In this document: positions 23,403-29,813 of the stretch, in pieces
Layout: every line of letters begins with the position of its first letter
How positions within the stretch are numbered: position 1 is the stretch's first letter
IMG/VR virus record: IMGVR_UViG_3300049491_000143
Coordinates: 1 to 35,912 of that record
Reading direction: 5' to 3' (one strand)
Length of the DNA: 35,912 bases
From: a virus
Notes under the pieces: generated by a model
Told to the model about the DNA's origin: nothing
What the model saw: only the letters and a program-made list of their open reading frames with translations
Database searches by the model: none
Position numbers and translations under genes: made by a program

Positions 23403-23607
23403 GTTCGACCTGCCAGTTCAGCAGACTGTCTGTCTTTCGTTCGTGGCGATCTTGGCGATCCAGCATGTCTTCCAGCATCTTGCACACATCCCCCCTGCCG
23501 TTCCCTTTCACAATCTTGCGAGTAGTGCGGGATGAGAGAAGGGTGTATGCGGTCCCGATGGCCACAGGAACCGTGGTGATTAGGGCGACGGCTACTGATG
23601 AATCCAT
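23374..23607 (-). CDS. Small single-pass membrane protein with coiled coil
   Basis: This 77-residue protein has an N-terminal hydrophobic helix (about 4-24: SVAVALITTVPVAIGTAYTL), a basic stretch (SSRTTRKIVKGNGRG), then a charged coiled coil (CKMLEDMLDRQDRHERKTDS). This looks like small phage proteins that sit beside lysis or tail genes. Its ATG is preceded at 6 nt by TAGTAT, whose TAG is the stop of the primase gene, so the gene probably starts a separate leaderless transcript. With the next two genes it forms a three-gene cassette ending in the holin candidate, which makes a lysis accessory role plausible but unproven. Confidence 0.6.
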   Translation of the reverse strand: MDSSVAVALITTVPVAIGTAYTLLSSRTTRKIVKGNGRGDVCKMLEDMLDRQDRHERKTDSLLNWQVEHERVHAVDR

Positions 23608-23613
23608 ACATAG

Positions 23614-23619
23614 ATACTA
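23614..23619 (-). promoter_or_regulatory. Leaderless -10 element on the minus strand
   Basis: Read on the minus strand, TAGTAT (first triplet equals the TAG stop of the primase gene) is followed by 6 nt (CTATGT) and ATG 23607. A -35 candidate TGGACT lies at 23642-23637 with a 17 nt spacer. It is the only such promoter I find on this strand. Confidence 0.65.
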
Positions 23620-26097
23620 TCGTGCGAAATGACGTGAGTCCATGCCGTGTGCCCTGACCTGCTTTCCCATGTAGTAGGGCCTCGCTGAGACTGCCCCGTA
23701 GTGCTGTTCCAGGTACTTGGTCACGGCTTTCGCACCTCCAGGAAGGTGAAACCCTCCGTGGTCATTGAGAAACTTGACCAGGTTCGGGACTCGGATGTAG
23801 GTTGTGGTGTCCTCCTCCCACATGAATGAACCTGCCTTGGGCTCGTCTAAAGCCCACTGGATAGCGTCCTTGATTGGATTGTGCGACGAGGCATCCCTGG
23901 CTTCTTGAGTGACTGCCGCAAAGTCTGGGTCTGCCAGCTCAGCGCAGTTGTGGTCCCGCAGGAACTGATTAATGAGATTCCATCCGAGGTCCAGGACCCC
24001 TAGGTTGATCTGATGCCTGTCCGGGAGGGATGAGTCCCCCCGCTTGTAGTTGATGATCTCAATCAGCGTCCCATCCTCAAGCTTCCGCTGGAGCCAGGTC
24101 AGGTAGGCGGACGCCAAGCCCGCTGGCCAGTCACGTACCTGCCTCAGCACGTCGGGACTACGCCCTATGAGGGGAAGAGACACGGACACCATTCTCTCCA
24201 GGTGGGATGTCTCGTCAAAGGCATCCTCCCCTGAGACAATGATCGGAGCAACTGCCGCTGTAGTGGTGATCTCGCTGTAGTTCTCCGTCATTCCTCCTCG
24301 TGCATTCTCCTGTGCGGTGTACGCATCACGGATGATCTGACGGAAGGATGTCATGGTGTCGATGCGAGCACCCGGCCGAAACTCATCGACATGGACGGGC
24401 CAGGCATTGGTGCCGCTAACGAAAGCGTCCAAAGCGTGCCTTGTTGTGCTTGTCAGGTTGATTGAAATAGTTGAGCCGAGGAATGCCGGAACAACTGTAT
24501 CTATCAGCGTCGTCTTGCCCGTCCCAGATGATCCTGTCACAGCAAGAATCGGGAACTCATTGAGTAAAGAGCGAAGGGGTGCAGCGCCCAGCCACGCTAG
24601 AATCGGGTCCATGACCTCATGGGAATGCAACTCACGGAGGACACTGAGCTGGATGGGTGTCCAGTTCTCTGGTGCGTGGGGGACAATGTTGATGTGCGGG
24701 CCGAAGTGGGGGTCATTGCGAGGTGGTACGTACACCCAATGATCGGGGCCGATGCACAGGTTAGGGCCAACAAAGTGCTCAGCATTGAGCCCAACCACCG
24801 ATGTCATGTTGCCGGGGGCAAGGAATGGCCCCTCGGCCTGGAACATGGACAGGAGGCGTGCAACATCCTGCTCCGTGCCCGCCCAGGCTCCTCCGTGGCG
24901 ACGAGCCCAAGCCTTGAGCTGCACCTGCCCCGCTAGTTCATAGCTGGCGACGGTTGTCACCTCTCCGTGGGGCATGAACACCCCCTCGTAGGCGTAGCCA
25001 TCTTCACCCGATAACTCACGCTGGGGGAGGAACATCCAGTTTGACAACTCCGTTCTGTTCTCGCCCCCAACCTTGTAGTAACCATTGTCGGACACGAACA
25101 GCCCAGGCAATGACGGGGGCATGACTCGTGCACGGGGCACAGCCTGTCGGGTCTGCTCTGGTGTGTATTGGGCGAGATCGTAGCCATCTGGCATCGGGAG
25201 GATGCGAACGACACACCCAACCTCGACCAGTGCCTTGGCCCACTTGCGGCTTGCCTTGCGACCTGCTGCGTCTCCGTCAAAGGCAAGGATCACCGTGCGC
25301 CCAGACAGCATTGGCGCCTGCTTTGCGTGCGCACCTGCGCCCGTTGGCAGGCCAAGAACACAGTAGGTGTTCCCTAGTGCATAGGTAGCGGACCAAACGT
25401 CTGACTCCCCCTCGCACAGCAGAACGGTCTTGGTCTGGTCATCAAACCACATGCCGTATAGAAGATCCGTGAAGTCGGAACCGGGTGCGCTGAGTGCCTT
25501 GGCACCGATGGTCCGGTGCTTCATCGTGACGAGCCGCCCTTGTGCATCCTTGTACGGGATGATGAGGCGATCAGGGTCTTCCCCGATGTCAAACATCTCA
25601 CGCAACCATGCCTCGTCCATTGCTAGGCCAGGATTGCGCCCTGAATGCTCCGCCAGGAAGGCACGGATCACACCTGTTGAGCCCTGCTGGCTGTTGTGGA
25701 CACGCAACCGGACAGCATTGATGTCTAGAACCTTACGGACCCCGAGAGTCGGACCCTGCCAGTCTTCCTCGGCCAGTTGGGTCACCAACTCCGTGGCCTT
25801 GCCTTTGGTTTCGTGGAATGAGGTTGTCTTGTAGATCCTGTTGACGAGATCAAGAACGTCCCCGCTGATCCCGCACGGGAAGCAGCCCCAACGCTCTAGG
25901 CTCTCCCCGTATACGTTGAAGGACGGCTCACCGTCGTCGTGGAATGGACACGGCGCCTTGTATGTTCCGCTCCCGTCCCCAACCACAGACACCCCATTGC
26001 GCTCCAGAACATACGCAATGGGGAGCTTCTTCAGGTCGTCAACAGATTCTTTCCATGCCTCCCCGGCACGTTCAAGAGCCTCATCCCACGCACCCAA
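23617..26097 (-). CDS. Primase-helicase (CHC2 zinc finger, TOPRIM, AAA+ domain)
   Basis: This 826-residue replication protein should synthesise primers and unwind DNA at the fork. Domains in order: CHC2-type zinc finger (Cys50, His53, Cys72, Cys75: CPFHDDGEPSF...WGCFPCGISG), TOPRIM catalytic core (LLCEGESD with Glu229; LAFDGDAAGR with 274-276), a DUF927-like middle region (about 335-420), and an ATPase with Walker A GSSGTGKT (522-529) and Walker B VHVDEF (Asp571/Glu572). This is not the DnaB-type helicase of T7 gp4. The start is taken as TTG 26097, 3 nt after the SSB-like stop; the CHC2 domain begins soon after, so no large upstream part is missing. The TAG stop serves as part of the next promoter. 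Confidence 0.87.
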   Translation of the reverse strand: MGAWDEALERAGEAWKESVDDLKKLPIAYVLERNGVSVVGDGSGTYKAPCPFHDDGEPSFNVYGESLERWGCFPCGISGDVLDLVNRIYKTTSFHETKGKATELVTQLAEEDWQGPTLGVRKVLDINAVRLRVHNSQQGSTGVIRAFLAEHSGRNPGLAMDEAWLREMFDIGEDPDRLIIPYKDAQGRLVTMKHRTIGAKALSAPGSDFTDLLYGMWFDDQTKTVLLCEGESDVWSATYALGNTYCVLGLPTGAGAHAKQAPMLSGRTVILAFDGDAAGRKASRKWAKALVEVGCVVRILPMPDGYDLAQYTPEQTRQAVPRARVMPPSLPGLFVSDNGYYKVGGENRTELSNWMFLPQRELSGEDGYAYEGVFMPHGEVTTVASYELAGQVQLKAWARRHGGAWAGTEQDVARLLSMFQAEGPFLAPGNMTSVVGLNAEHFVGPNLCIGPDHWVYVPPRNDPHFGPHINIVPHAPENWTPIQLSVLRELHSHEVMDPILAWLGAAPLRSLLNEFPILAVTGSSGTGKTTLIDTVVPAFLGSTISINLTSTTRHALDAFVSGTNAWPVHVDEFRPGARIDTMTSFRQIIRDAYTAQENARGGMTENYSEITTTAAVAPIIVSGEDAFDETSHLERMVSVSLPLIGRSPDVLRQVRDWPAGLASAYLTWLQRKLEDGTLIEIINYKRGDSSLPDRHQINLGVLDLGWNLINQFLRDHNCAELADPDFAAVTQEARDASSHNPIKDAIQWALDEPKAGSFMWEEDTTTYIRVPNLVKFLNDHGGFHLPGGAKAVTKYLEQHYGAVSARPYYMGKQVRAHGMDSRHFAR

Positions 26098-26100
26098 GGC

Positions 26101-26649
26101 TCAGACCCCCGGACGAGTCGGCAGCCCGGTCAACGGATCGAACAAGGCGGCAACCGGCGCAGCAGCAACCGGCGCAGCAGCGACAGGGACAGGAACAGGT
26201 GCAGCGGTGGTCGGGTACTGGGCCGCAGCAGCAGCTCCGCTCTTGACGAAGACGCTCTGGTTCTGGCCATCGGTCCCCCACACGTCCACGCTGCACGAGT
26301 AGACCACTCCCTGGCTCAGCGCCTGGATGCGAGCAGCAACTGGCGCCATGTCAAGGGACTGGAGCTGGGAGAAGAACTCCTTGGGGATTCCGAGAGCTGC
26401 CATGGCACTGAAGAATGCAGCCAACGCCTTGGGGCTCTCCGCCGAGAAGGTCTGGTTGGTCCACGTCGTCTGCCCAGCATATGGGCCGCTGTGTACCCGC
26501 CATTGGATAGAGACCTGGGGCTTGCCCGCCTTGGTTGACCCCGCTCGGGTCTCCTTGATCTCCAGCTCGTAGATGCCCTTGCCGAGTACCCCTCCGATGC
26601 CTGCCTCTTGGGCCTGCTTGATGTACTCGTCAAACGGTGATTGACTCAT
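26101..26649 (-). CDS. Single-stranded DNA-binding-like protein
   Basis: This 182-residue protein probably coats single-stranded DNA during replication and recombination. Residues 1-135 fit an OB-like phage SSB/DUF669-type domain: GKGIYELEIKETRAGSTKAG, then PQVSIQWRVHSGPYAGQTTW and a late strand VVYSCSVDVWGTDGQNQSVF. The C-terminal tail (about 138-182) is an Ala/Pro/Val linker with three near-identical VAAAP units, ending PLTGLPTRPGV rather than the acidic tip usual for bacterial SSB. It is located between a Sak4-like ATPase and the primase, as SSB-type partners often are. It starts in an ATGA overlap and has AAGGAG upstream, so both coupling and direct initiation are possible. Confidence 0.7.
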   Translation of the reverse strand: MSQSPFDEYIKQAQEAGIGGVLGKGIYELEIKETRAGSTKAGKPQVSIQWRVHSGPYAGQTTWTNQTFSAESPKALAAFFSAMAALGIPKEFFSQLQSLDMAPVAARIQALSQGVVYSCSVDVWGTDGQNQSVFVKSGAAAAAQYPTTAAPVPVPVAAAPVAAAPVAALFDPLTGLPTRPGV

Positions 26650-26909
26650 TCGGTTTCTCCTTGTGTGGGGGTGAGTTGTTCTTGCGGTGTCGGAATGGTG
26701 CGAGCTAGGGCGATGAGTGCCTCGGCAAACTCAATGGCGGAATCAGACGGCATCGCAACGGTGATTACTGCGTCTCCCTGCTCATGAGACGTGAGGATAC
26801 CGGACATACGAAACGTCGGTACCCGGAGAGCACCGGGAATCTTGGTGTTCTCGATCATACCCTCCGACACCTGAGCATCAATGGTTAGGAAGTAGAACGG
26901 CTTACCCAC
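26646..26909 (-). CDS. Hypothetical protein, 87 aa
   Basis: The GTG start at 26909 is chosen because GGGAAGG lies 9 nt before it and because the frame closes with an ATGA overlap into the SSB-like gene. The product begins KPFYFLTIDAQVSEGMIE and has a central strand pattern (FRMSGILTSHEQGDAVITVA) and a helix (SAIEFAEALIALARTIP). This suggests a small alpha/beta domain, with a Thr/Gln/Glu-rich tail. The gene overlaps by 8 nt the end of a tiny upstream membrane-peptide gene. It is not recognised; location suggests a replication or recombination accessory. Confidence 0.55.
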   Translation of the reverse strand: MGKPFYFLTIDAQVSEGMIENTKIPGALRVPTFRMSGILTSHEQGDAVITVAMPSDSAIEFAEALIALARTIPTPQEQLTPTQGETE

Positions 26910-26985
26910 GGCGCAGGGCCTTCCCTGCGATGATGCCGAGAACGACGCACAGGCACCCGTAGGCGAGAATCATTGTGAGCAGCAT
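26902..26985 (-). CDS. Very small membrane peptide, 27 aa
   Basis: In the gap after the Sak4-like gene the minus strand holds ATG 26985 with AAGGAG 6 nt upstream (in the 3' end of the preceding gene) and an 27-codon frame ending TAA at 26904-26902. The peptide is one hydrophobic helix (LLTMILAYGCLCVVLGIIAG) followed by a basic end (KALRRG), so an N-out, C-in single-pass membrane peptide is predicted. The start is 2 nt after the preceding stop, and the end overlaps the following GTG gene by 8 nt, filling the gap without leaving untranslated bases. Function unknown. The good ribosome site and operon fit support it as real. Confidence 0.6.
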   Translation of the reverse strand: MLLTMILAYGCLCVVLGIIAGKALRRG

Positions 26986-26986
26986 G

Positions 26987-27715
26987 TCAGGCTCCTTGGT
27001 TAAGAACCTGGAGGATCTCATCCAGGTTGGGGGTTTGGATCTGAACTCCGTACCTCTGGCTCAGGATGTCCGTGTTGTCCTTGGCCACGAAGGGTCCAAT
27101 GGGCTGAATGGCCATCACACGGGTCAGCGTGTTCAGTTGAGGATCGTACTGGGTCTGGAGGAATCCCACAAGGTCAAAGTGGTACGCCAGGCGGTTCGAG
27201 ATGGAACCCTGAAGCATGGGACGGAACATCCCGTCTCGCATCTGAGTCCCTGAGACAAAGAGAAGTACATCAATGGGATTCGTGGGGTGGGTACGCAGGT
27301 CCTTGTACTCCCTCACCGTGTGATCCATCTTGCGGAGTAGCTCCCCCCAGTCGTTCTGGCGAGCCTGCTCGGTGCCAGTGATCGAGTCCATGCAACGCTG
27401 TTGCAACTCAGAGAGGGAGTCAATGATGACCGAGCGGAAGTAGTGCTGCCCGGACGCCAGCCACGAGTACACCTGCACGAATGCCGGGTAGTCCCGGACC
27501 GTGACAACCACCGTGGTGTCTGTGTCGATGGGACTGCCATCGGGGAATGCTGCCGGGACAGGCTCGGAGCGAGGGTCCCAGTAGATCTTCCGGGACTTGG
27601 TGTACTCGGCCCTCCCCTCCACGTCGATGAGGAGCCGAGGTCCAGGACACGTATCCCCGAGCCAGCTCTTACCAACGCCGGACTCACCGTGCACTAATGC
27701 TGTCAATCGTCTCAT
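26987..27715 (-). CDS. RecA-fold ATPase, Sak4-like recombinase (putative)
   Basis: This 242-residue P-loop ATPase resembles phage Sak4/AAA_24 proteins, minimal RecA-like recombinases that anneal single strands with help from SSB. Walker A is GESGVGKS (10-17), followed by PRLLIDVEGRAEYT, and Walker B lies in FRSVIIDSLSEL (about 93-104). The C-terminal segment holds LLFVSGTQMRDGMFRPMLQ and VMAIQPIGPFVAKDN, matching the sensor and loop region of that group. The length fits. The ATG directly follows the TAA of the small zinc-protein gene, and AAGGAAG lies 6 nt upstream. Two small genes separate it from the SSB-like gene, the expected partner. Confidence 0.78.
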   Translation of the reverse strand: MRRLTALVHGESGVGKSWLGDTCPGPRLLIDVEGRAEYTKSRKIYWDPRSEPVPAAFPDGSPIDTDTTVVVTVRDYPAFVQVYSWLASGQHYFRSVIIDSLSELQQRCMDSITGTEQARQNDWGELLRKMDHTVREYKDLRTHPTNPIDVLLFVSGTQMRDGMFRPMLQGSISNRLAYHFDLVGFLQTQYDPQLNTLTRVMAIQPIGPFVAKDNTDILSQRYGVQIQTPNLDEILQVLNQGA

Positions 27716-27898
27716 TTATGACTTCCTTCCACTCACATATTCATCGGCAATGTCAAAGCGCTTCCCCGTGTGGACGCCTTCCCGGTGCCACCCCTTCTTG
27801 CAGGAGGTACACACCCAGTAGAGCACTCCGTCATAGACCTCTGGAATCTCGACACCGCACACATGCTGGTCATCCCCACAGCCGGGACACTGCATCAT
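27716..27898 (-). CDS. Small zinc-ribbon protein, 60 aa
   Basis: The ATG at 27898 is part of an ATGA overlap with the preceding Ala/Tyr-repeat gene. A longer in-frame extension upstream would only translate the repeat DNA as an Arg-rich stretch and is rejected. The 60-residue protein has CPGC (Cys4, Cys7) with Cys14 and a second knuckle CTSC (Cys30, Cys33), then HREGVHTGKRFD, consistent with a zinc ribbon. The stop TAA abuts the ATG of the Sak4-like gene. It may be a nucleic-acid-binding or protein-adaptor factor in the replication operon; no named family is recognised. Confidence 0.65.
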   Translation of the reverse strand: MMQCPGCGDDQHVCGVEIPEVYDGVLYWVCTSCKKGWHREGVHTGKRFDIADEYVSGRKS

Positions 27899-28536
27899 GA
27901 CGCAACCAACCGACGCAGCAAACCAATCGGGTCGAACGTGCGCCAATCGGCGGCGTTGGCGGCGGCGACGGCGGCGGCGTAGGCGGAGTAGGCGGTGTCG
28001 GCGGCGGAGGCGGCGTAGGCGGCGTAGGCGGTGTCGGTGGCGGCGTAGGCGTAGGAGTAGGCGGCGGCGTAGGCGGCGGCGGCGTAGGCGTAGGAGTAGG
28101 CGTAGGCGGCGGAGGCGGCGGAGCGGGCGGCTTCGGAGGTGCGCTCGGTGCACATCGCTGACCATTGAGGGCCAAAGCCCTTCTCATCGGCGAGGGGCTG
28201 GAGAGATGGCAGCACAGTGCCCCACATCCAATCGAGAATGATGTCGAGACGTTCTTTCTCGTTCTCCCTCCCGGTCCCAGCCGCAAGCGGCAGAAGCTCC
28301 CGCCACTCGGCGCTGTTCCGCATCTCGTCGGGCATGGCGTCCTGGGCCCCGATGATCCAGCGCCCAATGACCTCCGACATGCAGTCCGGCACGGTGTCAT
28401 TGAGCGTCCCCGTCAGCGCCAGGTTGATGGCCGCAATCGAGCAGGCTTCTTCCTCGGTGCCGAGTCCGGCCGGAATGTGCCGATCATTCAGGAAGGCCGC
28501 AATCGCCTCCTGTTGTTCGGTCGTGATGGTGCTCAT
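27895..28536 (-). CDS. Ala/Tyr-repeat protein, copy 1
   Basis: This 213-residue protein has an ordinary N-terminal domain (1-133), with conserved-looking AIAAFLNDRHIPAGLGTEEE, CMSEVIGRWIIGAQDAMPDE and DIILDWMWGTVLPSLQPLAD. An extreme low-complexity segment follows at about 138-197, made mostly of Ala with 12 Tyr between residues 145 and 186 in patterns such as AYAYSYAYAAAAYAAAYSYA. The C-terminus returns to ADWRTFDPIGLLRRL. The tail and repeat type recur in the gene that runs off the right end of the window. The ATG overlaps the Cas4-like gene by ATGA. The segment could be an Ala-rich helical or self-associating region; no function is known to me. Not an artefact of frame: the flanking domains are in the same frame and the operon couplings fit. 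Confidence 0.7.
   Translation of the reverse strand: MSTITTEQQEAIAAFLNDRHIPAGLGTEEEACSIAAINLALTGTLNDTVPDCMSEVIGRWIIGAQDAMPDEMRNSAEWRELLPLAAGTGRENEKERLDIILDWMWGTVLPSLQPLADEKGFGPQWSAMCTERTSEAARSAASAAYAYSYAYAAAAYAAAYSYAYAATDTAYAAYAASAADTAYSAYAAAVAAANAADWRTFDPIGLLRRLVAS
27919..27967. repeat. 49-bp perfect direct repeat shared with 35779-35827
   Basis: Bases 27919-27967 and 35779-35827 are identical and lie 7860 bp apart in the same orientation. They encode the same protein end (DWRTFDPIGLL) in both Ala/Tyr genes. After a 12-bp insertion in the right copy, identity resumes for about 40 bp (27968 onward against 35840 onward). Confidence 0.9.
27946..28125 (-). repeat. GCC/TAC tandem codon repeat array
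   Basis: About 180 bp consist of irregular tandem units built from GGC and GTA triplets on the plus strand (Ala GCC and Tyr TAC codons on the coding strand). The plus strand has closely spaced GG runs and could form two-tier G-quadruplexes. Unit lengths vary by multiples of 3, as expected of slippage that keeps frame. Confidence 0.85.
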
Positions 28537-29813
28537 GCTGATGCCCTGTCTTGTAGTGGCCGTGATGGCCGGGGGAGATAGAGACCGGATGAGTCAACCA
28601 TGTCCTGCCAGTATGACCCATCATCCATCATCGGGCAGATGGGGAGGAAGTCGCAGCGCCAGGTGCAGTCTCTGGTGGGGTTAGGGTAGAGAAACGCATG
28701 GTGCTGTTCTTCGTCCAGTTCTACAGACTGGAGGGCCAGAACCATGCGGGACAAGATGGCCACCATGTGTGTCCACGCATTGTCAAGCTGTTCTTCGGAG
28801 TAGTACACCTCGTGCCGCATGTAGAACGGAGGAACCGCTGCTGCGGTGCGCTTCACCTTGCGGAGCATGTTGTGCCGGAAACGATGAACCGGGAGCCCGA
28901 GCCCCCCCTTGGCCATGATGGCGTACATCAAGCCCTGGTCGTCCACCTGGAGCTGCTGGACATAGTCCGTGAATGTGGCGACAGTCTTCGTGTCCTCAAT
29001 GATGACATCACCCGAGAGATTGTTCTGAATGATTCGGTCGATAGTGCAGGTCAACACGACATCATCGCCATGCAGTTGTCCAATGGGGACAACTATCTCT
29101 TTCTCGGTATAGAGGGTCGTCTCACCGACGTCACCGTACTCATTGGCGATCCATTGAATGTACCCGCTCATCATGATCCCGACGAGATTGAACACATCCA
29201 GCCATTCTTTGGGGAGGTTCTCACCGAGCTGCTGGCGGAGGGTTTCCTGTGCGTCGGCCAGGACGACACGGTAGTCCAGACCCTGGTAGTACGCATCCAT
29301 ACATGCATGGAGAATGGTCCCGATGTCACGCTGGCCTGATGATGGCTTGTCCGTCAGGGGCTTCTGGTAGCCAGCCCCGCCTCGCTGGTAGCTCAACCAC
29401 CACGAACGGGGGCACGCCTTGAATGCCTTGAGTTCGGACTGGCGGAAATAGCGAGTGGTCACAGGACGGGAAACGTCTGCTGGCCTGAACGGTTCAGGGT
29501 GTGTAGGGCGTTCCTTCGCTCGGATTGCTTGGGTGGTGGGAACGGCCTTGGGTCCAGGGCCAGGTACCCATGTGGCTGACCGAGGAACCTCTGCACCCAC
29601 GGGTAGACTCGATCCGTCTGCTTCGGTGGGGGGAGGGTTTCGATTGAGTTTGGAGCTTCCATTGTGTGAGTCCTTGTTTCTCTGGAGTCTGTCACGGACG
29701 TACTTGTTGTATGCCGCCCGACTTTCTGGGCTGACGAAGTGTTGCTGCTTCTTCTTCGCTGCGTTCCGGTACTCACGAATCAGAGCTAGTTCTTCGGGGC
29801 TATATGCGCTCAC
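28533..29813 (-). CDS. Cas4/RecB-like PD-(D/E)XK nuclease with Fe-S cluster motif
   Basis: This 426-residue protein should be an exonuclease that makes single strands for recombination. The start is GTG 29813 (GTGA overlap with the helicase stop) rather than an in-frame GTG 24 nt upstream. After a divergent N-terminal extension (1-120; an Arg/Lys-rich helix about 10-50) come QSELKAFKACPRSWWLSYQR with Cys134, DIGTILHACMDAYYQG with His169, the nuclease core TCTIDRIIQ (Asp259) and VIIEDTKTV (Glu273, Asp274, Lys276), and the QLQVDDQGLMYA motif. The C-terminal CTWRCDFLPIC supplies Cys383, Cys387 and Cys393, which with Cys134 match the four-cysteine 4Fe-4S pattern of Cas4 and AddB. There is no CRISPR array nearby. 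Confidence 0.83.
   Translation of the reverse strand: MSAYSPEELALIREYRNAAKKKQQHFVSPESRAAYNKYVRDRLQRNKDSHNGSSKLNRNPPPTEADGSSLPVGAEVPRSATWVPGPGPKAVPTTQAIRAKERPTHPEPFRPADVSRPVTTRYFRQSELKAFKACPRSWWLSYQRGGAGYQKPLTDKPSSGQRDIGTILHACMDAYYQGLDYRVVLADAQETLRQQLGENLPKEWLDVFNLVGIMMSGYIQWIANEYGDVGETTLYTEKEIVVPIGQLHGDDVVLTCTIDRIIQNNLSGDVIIEDTKTVATFTDYVQQLQVDDQGLMYAIMAKGGLGLPVHRFRHNMLRKVKRTAAAVPPFYMRHEVYYSEEQLDNAWTHMVAILSRMVLALQSVELDEEQHHAFLYPNPTRDCTWRCDFLPICPMMDDGSYWQDMVDSSGLYLPRPSRPLQDRASA

Noticed and set aside
22548-23525. Long plus-strand ORF opposite the metallophosphoesterase
   Set aside because: The minus-strand frame has complete family motifs; the plus-strand frame lacks any recognisable protein feature and is a mirror of GC-rich codon use.
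27946-28125. CRISPR array or structural DNA repeat
   Set aside because: Units are irregular multiples of 3 bp, lie inside a reading frame and have no spacer pattern.
27897-28241. Plus-strand Arg-rich ORF, and the Arg-rich upstream extension of the small zinc-ribbon gene
   Set aside because: Both are other-frame readings of the GCC/TAC repeat DNA; the true frames are fixed by flanking ordinary sequence and ATGA overlaps.
28533-29813. CRISPR adaptation nuclease (Cas4)
   Set aside because: The fold is Cas4-like, but there is no array, no other cas gene and the context is phage recombination.
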